Notes: generated from the sequence alone by a model not told the origin. 64,000 nt of DNA from Streptomyces roseirectus (GCF_014489635.1 NZ_CP060828.1:8110001-8174000); one strand, 5' to 3'; positions 27,428-36,406 are shown, numbered from the stretch's first letter. Made by a program: numbers and translations.

Positions 27428-27949
27428 TCAGGCGCCGTCCTCGCCCGTGCGACGGCGGGAGAAGTGGTACGCCGCGCCGACCGAGCCCACGATGAGCAGC
27501 GTGCCGAGGCCCAGTTCCTTGAGGTCGAAGCCGCCGACCGTGCCGCCCTCACCGGCGTGCACACCCCGGTTCGGGGGGTACGGCACCGGGGTGGGCACCC
27601 GGCCGCCCGCGATCGTCAGCTGCGCCGTGCCGGTGTCGCCGCCGTTGCAGGTGAACGTCACGCGGTAGGAGGCGCCGGGGCGGGCGTCCCAGTCGACGGT
27701 CGCCGTGGACTGCGAGCGGTCCGGTGGGATGCGGACGGTGTCGAAGACGCCGGACGAGACGATGACCGTCCCGCCGCAGTTGCCGTTGCCCCGGTCCACC
27801 GAGAGCGTGACCTGGCCGCCCGCCGCGATCGTCGACGGCATCACGCTGAAGCCGAACGCGTTGCTGTCGCCCGCTGCCGCGGACGGTGCGGTGAGGGCCA
27901 GGGCGCCCGCGCCCAGCAGTGCGGCCGAGGCGACGCGTATCGCGCGCAT
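27428..27949 (-). CDS. Secreted membrane-anchored Ig-like protein B near sortase
   Basis: 173 residues from ATG 27949 with GGAGG 7 bases upstream. Signal peptide AALLGAGALALTAPSAAA, a beta-rich domain with the same PSTIAAGGQVTLSV strand and Cys pair (GNCGG and FTCNGG) as protein A, then a Pro-rich spacer (VPTPVPYPP) and a C-terminal helix LGTLLIVGSVGAAY followed by SRRR. No LPxTG is seen; the spacer suggests it crosses the wall. It converges with protein A and may be its partner or a diverged copy at the surface. Confidence 0.8.
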   Translation of the reverse strand: MRAIRVASAALLGAGALALTAPSAAAGDSNAFGFSVMPSTIAAGGQVTLSVDRGNGNCGGTVIVSSGVFDTVRIPPDRSQSTATVDWDARPGASYRVTFTCNGGDTGTAQLTIAGGRVPTPVPYPPNRGVHAGEGGTVGGFDLKELGLGTLLIVGSVGAAYHFSRRRTGEDGA

Positions 27950-28158
27950 GGTCAATCCTCCGGTCCCCGAGGAGCAGCTTGCGGACCTTTTCCGCTCGTG
28001 CCTGGAATGCACCTCGATGACCGAAACGCTAGGAACAGGTGTGCGTACGCGCGATCGGTGTCGTGCGAATGGGGCATGCGTGTGGGCCGCTCAGGGGATG
28101 TCGGCGGCGTGTCGGGCGCGGGGCCGGGGTTGAGGCTGCGTCAGTCCTGCGGGCCGGG

Positions 28159-28923
28159 TCAGTCCTTCGCGCCGGAGAAGAAGTGGAGGAACGGTTCGGC
28201 CGAGGCTGTGATGCCGCGGCTGTAGGGGGCGTCGAAGTCCCAGATGAGGAACAGCAGGAAGGCGATCAGCGCGGAGAACAGGCAGGCCAGGATGAGTTCG
28301 CGGGGTGTGCGGCCGATCTGGAGGGCGAAGACCATGCCGATCGTGACGATGCCGCCGCCCAGCAGGCCGCCCCACACGACGCCGGGCATCGTCGGGTCGA
28401 TCGACTCGGCGCGGGCGGTGCGGGCCTGGTCGGCGGCGGCGACCTGGTCCATCAGTGGCTGGTACTGCTGGGCCTGGAAGTCCGTCGTCGGCTCGTAGTC
28501 CGTGACGTCGGCGCGCAGTCGCGCGAGGAGTTCGTCGCCCTTGTCGGTGAGCCGGCCGTCGTCCTTCATCGTCTTCCACTCGACGTCGACGATGTGTCCG
28601 ACGTACGCGTTGACATCGGCGCGGATGCGGTCGCGTTCCGCCGCCGGGTACACGCGGACGCGTTCATGGATCTCGTGCAGGGCCTGGGCCTCCGCCTGGA
28701 CGTGGTCCTGGGCGGCGCTCCTCGCCTCCCACACGCCGGCGATGGCGAGGCCCAGCACGATCGCGTACACGACGCCGATCCACATCGTCATGTACTCGAT
28801 GACGTCCGGGGTCTCCGAGGGGTCCTCGTCCTCCGACGCGGTGCGCTGACGCAGCAGCGTGATCACGATCACGACCGCCACTGCGGCGGCCATCGAGAGG
28901 GTGAGAACAAGCCATTCCGGCAA
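28159..28923 (-). CDS. Bestrophin-like DUF4239 membrane protein
   Basis: 254 residues. Hydrophobic helices at about 4-24 and 45-65, a central soluble helical region of about 110 residues, and two more helices at about 183-205 and 210-232. The layout and the motifs WIGVVYAIVLGLAIAGVWEARS and IWDFDAPYSRG are those of the DUF4239 family, which resembles bestrophin channels in topology. A channel-like role is inferred only. It follows the Pro-Thr-repeat gene by 75 bp on the same strand and might share its transcript. Confidence 0.82.
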   Translation of the reverse strand: MPEWLVLTLSMAAAVAVVIVITLLRQRTASEDEDPSETPDVIEYMTMWIGVVYAIVLGLAIAGVWEARSAAQDHVQAEAQALHEIHERVRVYPAAERDRIRADVNAYVGHIVDVEWKTMKDDGRLTDKGDELLARLRADVTDYEPTTDFQAQQYQPLMDQVAAADQARTARAESIDPTMPGVVWGGLLGGGIVTIGMVFALQIGRTPRELILACLFSALIAFLLFLIWDFDAPYSRGITASAEPFLHFFSGAKD

Positions 28924-28998
28924 GGGGGCCTCCTAATGGGGGGCGTGTAGGGAGCGTCTGCGGGGCGCGCGGGGTGGTGGGCGGGGCGTGTTCGTCCG

Positions 28999-29679
28999 TC
29001 AGCGCGGGCGCAGGGCCGCGACGGCGATCACCGCGGGGGCCGTGATCAGCAGGACGTACGTGACCGGGGAGGTGGTGCCGTGGGAGGGGCGCTTGCGGGG
29101 GGTCGCGTGGTGATAGGCCGGGTAGGTCACGGGGGATGCGGAGGGGGTGGGTGTGGGGGTCGGAGTGGGTGTCGGTGTCGGTGTGGGAGTTGGCGCGGGG
29201 GGTGGGGCCGGCCTCGGGATGGGGGCGGCGCGAGGTGGGGCGGGTGAGGGCTTCGGGGCCGGGGCGGGGGGTGGTTCGGGAGCGGGGCTCGGTTTGGGGG
29301 TGGGCTTCGGGGTCGGTTTCGGGGTCGGGGTCGGGGTGGGCTTGGGGGTCGGCGTCGGCTTGGGGGGCGTGGGGGTGGGCGTAGGCGTCGGGGTGGGGGT
29401 GGGTGTCGGAGTGGGCGTCGGGGTCGGTTCCGGGCAGTGCGGCGGTGGGGGTGGTGGCTTCGGGCGGCAGGGCGGGGGCGTGGGCCAGGGCCAGGACGAG
29501 TGACCCGCGACGGCCACCACCTCCAGGCCGTCCGGCCCCACGGACGCGTACGCGCACGCATCGGCGGACGCGACCCCGGCCGGCGCGCCCACCAGGATCC
29601 ACGCAGCGGTCATCACGCCCAACACCCGTACGGTGAGGGCGGATCGGGTCGGTTCGGGTCCATGCACGACGCAGATCAT
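28999..29679 (-). CDS. Secreted Pro-Thr-repeat protein with C-terminal membrane anchor
   Basis: 226 residues from ATG 29679. The signal peptide ([21 protein letters not shown]) is followed by a short globular head with a Cys, Trp and two runs of Pro. Then come two long blocks of Pro-Thr and Pro-Lys-Thr repeats separated by a Pro-Ala-rich stretch, and a C-terminal helix [17 protein letters not shown] ending in RPR. It looks like a stalk that holds a small head beyond the wall. No LPxTG motif is seen. Start is uncertain because codon bias is open far upstream, but this ATG directly precedes the signal peptide. Confidence 0.7.
   Translation of the reverse strand: MICVVHGPEPTRSALTVRVLGVMTAAWILVGAPAGVASADACAYASVGPDGLEVVAVAGHSSWPWPTPPPCRPKPPPPPPHCPEPTPTPTPTPTPTPTPTPTPTPPKPTPTPKPTPTPTPKPTPKPTPKPSPAPEPPPAPAPKPSPAPPRAAPIPRPAPPPAPTPTPTPTPTPTPTPTPSASPVTYPAYHHATPRKRPSHGTTSPVTYVLLITAPAVIAVAALRPR
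29144..29425. repeat. Low-complexity coding repeat (Pro-Thr tracts)
   Basis: The Pro-Thr stalk of the surface protein is encoded by runs of a 6-base unit, GGTGTC/GGTGTG on the plus strand (about 29144-29205 and 29370-29425), with GGGTCG-type units between. Such tracts slip in replication, and the stalk length is likely to vary between strains. Confidence 0.75.
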
Positions 29680-30359
29680 CAGCCATCGCACCCCGGCGCA
29701 CGCCCTTGTTCGGCCCCGCTTGACCCGAACGGGCGAACTTCTCCCCCGTTCGGTTTGACCCCGCCTCGACCGCGCGTCCGGGCAGGCGCACACATATCCA
29801 CCCAACCTCGCCGCCACCGACCGCGTGAACCACCGGCGCCGGTGAGCGGCACGCGTTGCGGCTGGGCGGGCAGGCCGACGGCCCCGCGGGGTTACATCAC
29901 CTGGTGGGGCCCCCGGTCCGGGCCGGGGTTCGTCCGCGTCGGTCCGGAGGGGCACGGAGTCGGCGCGCACGGTCGCCCGTCGGCTGCTGCGGAGTGTGCA
30001 GCGGTGACCCTCCTGGACGCCGAACGGCTCGTGCCGCCCTCGGGGACGACGCGCGGAGTGGCGTGACCGTTCGGGGGTGTCGGTGTGGACGCGGACTGTC
30101 GCCGGCGGTGCTTCCGAAGGGCCGTGCCGCGTGTGCCGCTTCGGCCGGTCGGGTCCCGCCGGGACGTGGCCCCGGCACAGCGCCCCCCCACCTCACCCCC
30201 ACCCCTCCCGCGCAGCCCCCTCTCCGACCTCCCCCGGGGCAGCTCGCTGAAATTTTTTGGGGCGGGGTTGAACACAACCGCCGGTGCTGTGCGTAACCAA
30301 TGCCGAGCGGCGGCGCAGCAGGGCGCTGGGAACGCTTGATGATGATCGGGGAGTTGACA
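29680..30359. other. Long gene-free divergent spacer
   Basis: 680 bp between the Pro-Thr-repeat gene and the lipoprotein gene. Open frames in it have no signal peptide, domain or convincing start, and I call no gene. A small inverted repeat GGTTG-aaca-CAACC lies at about 30266-30279, where TTGAAC could be a -35 for the lipoprotein gene. A run of seven T at 30253-30259 is unusual for this genome and could end a short leftward or rightward transcript. Confidence 0.45.
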
Positions 30360-31379
30360 ATGAACACCTCCTGGCGGAGCGCCTCTCTCGTGGCGAGCGC
30401 TGTGGCCGTGCTGGCGCTGACGACGGCGTGCGGTCAGGAAAGCGGGGGCTCGACGGGCAGCCAGAACGTGGGGGCCACGGCGCCGGCGGGTACCGGCGGG
30501 CTCGGGAGCGTCGGCAGCGGAGGCTACGGCGGTGTCGGCACCGGCGTGGGCGCGGGCAGCAGCCCCGGCGCGAGCACCGGCGGCGGAACCGGCGGCGCGC
30601 AGGCCCAGGGCAGCGCCGGCGAACTCGCCGTCGCCACGAACGCCGAACTCGGCAAGATCGTGACCGACAGCGGCGGCCGCACCCTCTACCGCTTCGACTC
30701 GGACACCGCGGAGCCCCCGAAGTCGAACTGCAACGACGCCTGCGCGACGGCGTGGCCGCCGGTCGCGGCCGACGACGTCTCGGCGGGCGACGGCATCGAC
30801 AAGTCGATCCTCGGCGAGGTCACCCGCGCCGACGGCACCAAGCAGCTGACGATCGACGGCTGGCCCGCGTACTACTACGCGAAGGACGCCAACCCGGGCG
30901 AGACGAACGGCCAGAACGTCGGCAACAAGTGGTTCGCGCTGGCCCCCGACGGCAAGAAGGCCAAGTCCGGCGGCGCGGGCGGCTCCGGCGCCACCGAGGT
31001 CTCCGACCTCCCGGGCCTCTCCACCCGCAACGACCCCAAGCTCGGCGAGATCGTCGTCGACAAGAACGGCATGACGGTCTACCGCTTCGTCAAGGACAAG
31101 GCGTGGCCGAAGCCGGTCTCGAACTGCAAGGGCGACTGCCTGGAGAAGTGGCCGATCGTCGCCCCCGTCGAGTTCTCCGACACGAAGGACATCCCGGAGA
31201 AGGGCTACATGACCTTCACCCGGCCCGACAACAACGAGGAGCAGCAGACCCTCAACTGCTCGCCGATCTACACCTTCATCAACGACAAGGAGCCCGGCGA
31301 CACCAACGGGCAGGGCGTCGGCGGCACCTGGTTCGCGGTGCGCCCCGACGGCAAGCTGGTCGGCGCGCCGAACAAGTAA
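30360..31379 (+). CDS. Lipoprotein with two COG4315 (Lipoprotein_15) repeats
   Basis: 339 residues; ATG 30360 has GGGGAG 6 bases upstream. The lipobox LTTAC puts the lipid on Cys24. A Gly/Ser/Thr-rich spacer to about residue 95 follows. Two or more repeats of the COG4315 fold come next, seen as GKIVTDSGGRTLYRFDSD...NDACATAWPP and GEIVVDKNGMTVYRF...CKGDCLEKWP, each with a Cys pair and Trp. It resembles the S. coelicolor lipoprotein SCO0930. It sits on the outer membrane face; ligand and role are unknown. The rmdA pair downstream matches the S. coelicolor neighbourhood as I recall it. Confidence 0.85.
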   Translation: MNTSWRSASLVASAVAVLALTTACGQESGGSTGSQNVGATAPAGTGGLGSVGSGGYGGVGTGVGAGSSPGASTGGGTGGAQAQGSAGELAVATNAELGKIVTDSGGRTLYRFDSDTAEPPKSNCNDACATAWPPVAADDVSAGDGIDKSILGEVTRADGTKQLTIDGWPAYYYAKDANPGETNGQNVGNKWFALAPDGKKAKSGGAGGSGATEVSDLPGLSTRNDPKLGEIVVDKNGMTVYRFVKDKAWPKPVSNCKGDCLEKWPIVAPVEFSDTKDIPEKGYMTFTRPDNNEEQQTLNCSPIYTFINDKEPGDTNGQGVGGTWFAVRPDGKLVGAPNK

Positions 31380-31413
31380 CCGGCAACGAGTAACCGGCAA
31401 GCAGTCGCACCCT

Positions 31414-31450
31414 GGTCCGCCCTCTCCGCGCCGCACGGAGGGGGCGGACC
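31414..31450 (+). terminator. Terminator after the lipoprotein gene
   Basis: GGTCCGCCCTCTCCG (31414-31428) pairs with CGGAGGGGGCGGACC (31436-31450) across a 7-base loop, with one G-T pair. It begins 35 bp after the lipoprotein stop. Confidence 0.8.
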
Positions 31451-31626
31451 TGTCGTGCGTACCGGCCGTCACCCGAAAGAGGCCACGCAGGAGCCGACAG
31501 AACCTACCGGAAACCCACACACGTTGACCGGTAACGGACGGTCAATTTCCGTTTCCGCTCGTTCTTTTGCCGGGCGATCAGTAGCCTCAGCTCGAACACC
31601 GCGCCGTCCGACGCCTTGGAGAACCG

Positions 31627-32439
31627 ATGCAGCGACCCGCCTGGGCCCCGAGGAGCATCGACATCTCGATGCCCAGTGTGGCGCGCGTCAACGACTACTT
31701 CCTGGGCGGCTCGCACAACTTCGAGGCGGACCGGGCGGCGGCCCGCAGGGCGATGGAGTTCGTCCCGGGCCTGCCGAAGATCATGCGGGCCACCCGCGCG
31801 TTCACCCGCCGCGCGGTGCGCCATGCCGCAGCCAGGGGCATCACCCAGTTCCTCGACATCGGCGCCGGCCTGCCCACCTGCGGCGGCGTCCACGAGATGG
31901 CCCGCGACGCCGTCCCCGGCGCCCGCGTCGTCCACGTCGACAACGACGCGGTGGCCGTCGAGCACACCAGGGCCGTCCTCGCGGACGACCCGCACGCCGG
32001 CGCCGTCGCGGCCGATCTGCGCAGCCCCGAGGCGATCCTGACCAGCCCCCAGGTCCGCGAACTGCTGGACCTGCGGCGGCCGGTGGCGCTCCTGCTGATT
32101 GCGATACTGCACTTCGTGGACGACGAGGACGACCCCTACGGGGCGGTGGCGACGCTGCGCGACGCGCTCGCGCCGGGCAGCATGCTCGTCCTCACCCATG
32201 CCTCGTTCGAGGGAATCCCGCTGCCGCCCGAGCGGGCCGGCGGCGCGGTCGACGTGTTCAAGGACATCCGCAACCCGCTGATCATGCGCTCCCAGGGCGA
32301 GATCGCGCGGTTCTTCGAGGGGTACGACATGGTGGAACCTGGACTGGTGCCGATGCCTCTGTGGCGGCCCGAGACGCCCCCGGGGGACGAGGACCCCTAT
32401 GCGTTCTGCGGTTTCGCCGGCGTGGGGACCACGGCGTGA
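31627..32439 (+). CDS. DUF574-family SAM-dependent methyltransferase
   Basis: 270 residues of the DUF574 (PF04672) family, abundant in Streptomyces. The family start MPSVARVNDYFLGGSHNF is clear, then the SAM-binding loop QFLDIGAGLPT, VHVDNDAVAVEH after strand 2, and LLIAILHFVDD after strand 4. It should be cytosolic and methylate an unknown substrate. Its stop overlaps the rmdA start by 4 bases, so the two are translated together. Confidence 0.9.
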   Translation: MQRPAWAPRSIDISMPSVARVNDYFLGGSHNFEADRAAARRAMEFVPGLPKIMRATRAFTRRAVRHAAARGITQFLDIGAGLPTCGGVHEMARDAVPGARVVHVDNDAVAVEHTRAVLADDPHAGAVAADLRSPEAILTSPQVRELLDLRRPVALLLIAILHFVDDEDDPYGAVATLRDALAPGSMLVLTHASFEGIPLPPERAGGAVDVFKDIRNPLIMRSQGEIARFFEGYDMVEPGLVPMPLWRPETPPGDEDPYAFCGFAGVGTTA

Positions 32440-34571
32440 CGGCCGTGCAGGACGGGCCGGAGGACCGGCTGCGCCGGTTCGCGACGATCTGGAGCCGCGC
32501 CGTCTACCCGGCCACCTCCACCCCGCTCACCCGCCCCGAGTTCGAGGAACTGCTCCTGCCGCTGGCCAGGCGGCTGCGCGCGGCGCTCCTCGCGCGCACC
32601 TTCGACCCCGCCGAGGCCAGGGCCGTCGGCGCCGCCCTCGTCGGCGCGCACTGCACCGACCCCGAGGCGCTGGCCCAGGCCCTGGACTGCGTCGACGCCT
32701 ACCTGGTGCTGTACTGCGGCGACGACGGCCCCGCCGAGGAGCTGCGCACCCGCTGCTCCCGTCTCCAGCACGCCCTGTCCGCCGGCTACGCGTACGCCCT
32801 GCGCGAGCGCACCCTCGCCGAGCAGGAGGCCATCGCGCAGGCCGCGCTCCAGGCCCAGGGCGTCGTCGCGCAGGCCCTGCACGCGAGCGAGGCCCGCTTC
32901 CGCGCGGTCTTCGAGGGCGCCGCCATAGGCATCTGGATCGCCGACCTCGACGGCCACGTCCTGGAGGTCAACGACGCGCTGGTCCGCATGTTCGGCGGCT
33001 CCGAACAGGCCGTGCGCGGCCGCGCCGTCACGGAGTGGACGCACACCGAGGACGCCCCGCAGGTGTGGAAGCTGTACGAGGAGCTGGTGCGCGGCGACCG
33101 TGAGCACTATCACACCGAGAAGGCGTTCTACCGGCCCGACGGCACCGTCCTGTGGACCAACCTGACGGTGTCCCTGCTGCGCGACGCCGACGGCTCCCCC
33201 CGCTACCAGCTCGCCCTCATGGAGGACACCACCGAGCGCCGCCTGCTCAACCTGCGGCTGCGCTACGAGGCCACCCACGACGCGCTCACCGGGCTGCCCA
33301 ACCGCACGCTGTTCTTCGAACGCCTGGAGAAGATCGTCGCCGCCGGGGACGGCCGCCGCTACGGCCTGTGCTACCTCGACCTCGACGGCTTCAAGACCAT
33401 CAACGACAGCCTCGGGCACGCCGCGGGCGACCGGCTCCTCGTCGAGATCGCCGACCGCCTCCAGTCCTGCGCGACCGCGCCCGGCGAGATGGTCGCCCGG
33501 CTCGGCGGCGACGAGTTCGTGGCCCTCACCACCGGGCCCGACTCCCCGCGCGAGGTCGACGAACTCGCCTCCCGCATCATGAACGTCCTCGTCGCGCCCG
33601 TCCGCATCGACGGCCGCGAACTCACCGTGCGCGGGTCCATCGGCATCGTCGAGGGGCAGGCGGGGGAGCGCAGCGCCGCCGAGGTGCTGCGCAGCGCCGA
33701 CATCACGATGTACCGGGCCAAGTCGGCGGGCGGCAACCGCTTCGAACTCGCCGACGCGGAGGCCGACGCCCGCGCCATCACCCGGCACGGCCTGACGACC
33801 GCGCTGCCGGCGGCCCTGGAACGCGGCGAGTTCTTCATCGAGTACCAGCCGATCGTGCGGCTGGACGACGGCAGCGTGCGCGGCGCCGAGGCGCTGGTGC
33901 GCTGGCTGCATCCGCAGCACGGCGTGCTGGGCCCCGACCGGTTCATCCCGCTCGCCGAACACACCGGGCTCATCGTGCCGCTCGGCCGCTGGGTCCTGGA
34001 GCAGTCCGTCCGGCAGGCCCGCGCCTGGCGAGAACGGTTCGCGCAGCCCCGGCCGCTGCGCATCAACGTCAACCTCTCGCCCGTCCAGCTCAGCCATCCG
34101 GGGCTCGTCCAGGACACCGTCGAGATCCTGGAGCGCGAGGGCGTCGGGCCCGAGGCGCTGTGCCTCGAAGTCACCGAGTCCGCGCTCATCGGCGCCGACG
34201 ACGACCTCCTCAAGCCGCTGCGGCAGCTCTCCGAGATGGGCGTCGACATCGCCCTCGACGACTTCGGCACCGGCTACTCCAACCTCGCCAACCTGCGCCG
34301 GCTCCCGCTGAACATCCTCAAGCTGGACCGGTCCTTCACCCAGGGCATGCAGCAGTTCCCCGCCGACCCCGTCGACCTCAAGATCGTCGAGGGCATCGTC
34401 ACCATGGCCCACAGCCTCGACCTCGCCGTCACCGTCGAAGGCGTCGAAACCAGCGCCCAAGCCGACCAACTCCGCATCCTCGGCTGCGACACAGCCCAGG
34501 GCTGGTACTACGCAAGGCCGGGCCCACCGGAGCGGTTGCACGAGCTGGCGCTGGCGGACGCGGGGGGTTGA
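32436..34571 (+). CDS. rmdA: PAS-GGDEF-EAL c-di-GMP enzyme (RmdA-like)
   Basis: 711 residues from a GTG overlapping the methyltransferase stop. A helical N-terminal region (1-145), a PAS domain with PAC segment (about 150-275), GGDEF (about 285-440) and EAL (about 455-705) follow in order. The cyclase motif is an intact GGDEF at 357-361. The phosphodiesterase motif EAL is at 485-487, with the later catalytic residues in NVNLSPVQL, EVTES and DDFGTG, so both activities look possible. Order and neighbours match RmdA (SCO0928), which controls aerial development and antibiotic onset in S. coelicolor. No membrane helix, so it is cytosolic. Confidence 0.88.
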   Translation: MTAVQDGPEDRLRRFATIWSRAVYPATSTPLTRPEFEELLLPLARRLRAALLARTFDPAEARAVGAALVGAHCTDPEALAQALDCVDAYLVLYCGDDGPAEELRTRCSRLQHALSAGYAYALRERTLAEQEAIAQAALQAQGVVAQALHASEARFRAVFEGAAIGIWIADLDGHVLEVNDALVRMFGGSEQAVRGRAVTEWTHTEDAPQVWKLYEELVRGDREHYHTEKAFYRPDGTVLWTNLTVSLLRDADGSPRYQLALMEDTTERRLLNLRLRYEATHDALTGLPNRTLFFERLEKIVAAGDGRRYGLCYLDLDGFKTINDSLGHAAGDRLLVEIADRLQSCATAPGEMVARLGGDEFVALTTGPDSPREVDELASRIMNVLVAPVRIDGRELTVRGSIGIVEGQAGERSAAEVLRSADITMYRAKSAGGNRFELADAEADARAITRHGLTTALPAALERGEFFIEYQPIVRLDDGSVRGAEALVRWLHPQHGVLGPDRFIPLAEHTGLIVPLGRWVLEQSVRQARAWRERFAQPRPLRINVNLSPVQLSHPGLVQDTVEILEREGVGPEALCLEVTESALIGADDDLLKPLRQLSEMGVDIALDDFGTGYSNLANLRRLPLNILKLDRSFTQGMQQFPADPVDLKIVEGIVTMAHSLDLAVTVEGVETSAQADQLRILGCDTAQGWYYARPGPPERLHELALADAGG

Positions 34572-34720
34572 GCGGGCGTTGGCGGGCTGAGCGTGCGCCG
34601 GCGGGCTGAGCATGCGCGGCGGGCGCGCGGCGCGGGTTGTTGGTGAAGCGGGCGCGGTGCGGGAAGCCGGCGGTGCGGGTGACGCGGGCGGTTGGCGAAT
34701 CATTTCGCGTGATCGGCGGA

Positions 34721-35473
34721 TCATCACCCTGCCCGCGCCGCCGGGGATCGGCTTCGCGACCGCGTCCGCCGGTGGATCGGCTTCCCTGCCGGGTCCGCCG
34801 GCGGGTCAGCTCCCTGGCGGTGCCCGCCACTGGTCGGCCGCTTCCCCGGCCCCTTCTGCTGATGGTCACTTTCCTGCCCGCGTCTGCCGACGGGGTCGTT
34901 CCCCTCGGCCGCGTCCGCTGACCGGTCATCTCCCCGCCCGCGCCCGCCGGTGGATCGGCTTCCCGGCCGGGGCCGTCGGCGGGTGAGCTCCCTGGCTGGA
35001 CCTGCTGGCGGGGCATCTTCCTGGCGGCGCTCGTCGGCGGTCGGTCGCTTCCCCGGCTTCTTCTGCTGATGGTCACTTTCCTGCCCGCGTCTGCCGACGG
35101 GGTCGTTCCCCTCGGCCGCGTCCGCTGACCGGTCATCTCCCCGCCCGCGCCCGCCGGTGGATCGGCTTCCCGGCCGGGGCCGTCGGCGGGTCAGCTCCCT
35201 GGCTGGACCTGCCGGCGGGGCATCTTCCTGGCGGCGCTCGCTGGCGGTCGGTCGCTTCCCCGGCTTCTTCTGCTGATGGTCACTTTCCCGCCCGCGTCCG
35301 CCGACGGGTCGTTCCCCCGGTGCGTCCGCTGACTGGTCAGTTTCCCGCCCGTGTTCACTGACCGGTCATCCCCCCGCCCGCGTCCGCCAACCGGTCAGCT
35401 TCCCGGCCGGGGCCGTCGGCGGCGGGGCGCTTTGTCGGCTGTGTTTGTCGGCCGGTCCCCCTCCCGCCCACGC
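34721..35473. repeat. Degenerate minisatellite of 28-32 bp units in 207-bp higher-order repeats
   Basis: About 25 head-to-tail units, each roughly CxxCTTCCCxGCC followed by xxGTCYGCCG and closing in GGT or GGAT; examples begin at 34749, 34778, 34807, 34835 and 34867. Above this, a 207-bp block of seven units is repeated: 34854-35060 and 35061-35267 differ at about four bases, and a third copy begins at 35268 and soon diverges. The array fills the gap between the convergent rmdA and LysR genes. Unit lengths are not multiples of three and no start with ribosome site precedes them, so I treat it as noncoding. Confidence 0.9.
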
Positions 35474-35484
35474 CCCACGTCCGT

Positions 35485-36369
35485 TCACCTCTCCAGCAGC
35501 ATCCGCTGGAGTTCCCGTGCTGCCCGAGGTGGGGCGACGTCGCTGCGGTGGGCCAGGGCGATGGTGCGGTGGAGGCCGGGGCGGGCCAGGGGGGTGACGC
35601 GGAGGTCATGGGCGGAGCGGGCGGCGACCATGCGGGGGACTACGGCGAGGCCGAGGCCGGCGCGGACGAAGCCGAGGACCGCGTCCATTTCGCCGCCCTC
35701 GACGGCGAACTCGGGCTCGAAGCCGGCGGAGCGGCAGGCCGCCACGGTGAGTTCGCGCAGGTCGTAGCCGTGCCGGAACATCACCAGCCGCTCGCCCGCG
35801 AGGTCCGCGACGCGCACGGCGCGCCGTCCCCCGCCCGGACGCGGCGCGTCCAGCGAGGACACCACCACCAGGTCCTCCCGCAGCAGCTCGACGGTCGTCA
35901 GCGCGGGCGCCGGCGCGGGCAGGGGGAGGACGACCAGCGCGAGGTCCAGCGCACCCCGGGCCAGTTCGCGGATGAGATCGTGCGAACCGCCCTCTTCGAC
36001 GAGCAGCTGCACCCCCGGATACCGGTCGTGGAAGGCGCGCAGGACGTCGGGGAGGAGCCCCGTGCACAGGCTCGGTGTCGCGCCCAGTCGTACCCGGCCA
36101 CCCCTCAACTGCACCAGTTCCCGCACCTCGTACCGCGCCGTCTCCGCGTCCGCGAGGATCCGCCGGGCCAGCGGCAGCAGCGCCTCACCGGCGTCCGTGA
36201 GCGTGATGTTGCCGCGCGCCCGCAGGAACAGATCCGCCCCGAGCTCCCGCTCCAGCGCCTTGATCTGTTGCGAAAGCGAAGGCTGGGCGACATGGACGGT
36301 CTCGGCGGCCCGCGTGAAGTGCCGGGCCTCCGCGACGGCGACGAAGTACTGAAGCTGCTGGAACTGCAT
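35485..36369 (-). CDS. LysR-family transcriptional regulator
   Basis: 294 residues. The winged helix occupies 1-62, with FVAVAEARHFTRAAETVHVAQPSLSQQIK read in overlapping parts: HFTRAAETVHVAQPS and LSQQIKALERELGADLF. The periplasmic-binding-like effector domain is at about 90-290. No pair of redox Cys in the OxyR layout is evident, though Cys are present. It is divergent from sdhCAB with 95 bp between, and an ATAG-N7-CTAT palindrome is in that gap. It probably autoregulates and may control the succinate dehydrogenase genes. Confidence 0.9.
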   Translation of the reverse strand: MQFQQLQYFVAVAEARHFTRAAETVHVAQPSLSQQIKALERELGADLFLRARGNITLTDAGEALLPLARRILADAETARYEVRELVQLRGGRVRLGATPSLCTGLLPDVLRAFHDRYPGVQLLVEEGGSHDLIRELARGALDLALVVLPLPAPAPALTTVELLREDLVVVSSLDAPRPGGGRRAVRVADLAGERLVMFRHGYDLRELTVAACRSAGFEPEFAVEGGEMDAVLGFVRAGLGLAVVPRMVAARSAHDLRVTPLARPGLHRTIALAHRSDVAPPRAARELQRMLLER

Positions 36370-36387
36370 ACCCTCACCCTAAGCCCG

Positions 36388-36406
36388 CCATAGGCACAGG
36401 CTATGG
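36388..36406. promoter_or_regulatory. LysR-type operator (T-N11-A box)
   Basis: CCATAG-GCACAGG-CTATGG is a perfect palindrome with 6-base arms. It contains ATAG-N7-CTAT, the half-operator form known for OxyR and other LysR regulators. It lies 19 bp before the LysR start and about 60 bp upstream of sdhC, the normal place for such a site. Confidence 0.78.

Noticed and set aside
29856..30339. Small plus-strand genes in the 680-bp spacer
   Set aside because: Frames overlap each other, have Arg/Pro/Gly-rich products without motifs, and no ribosome site.
34429..35136. Minus-strand repeat protein encoded by the 207-bp repeats
   Set aside because: 207 is divisible by three, so the frame stays open, but the basic units are 28-32 bp and do not keep frame, no ribosome site precedes the start, and the frame runs into rmdA antisense. 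Kept as a repeat only.
34721..35473. CRISPR array
   Set aside because: Units are contiguous and all related; there are no unique spacers and no cas genes.
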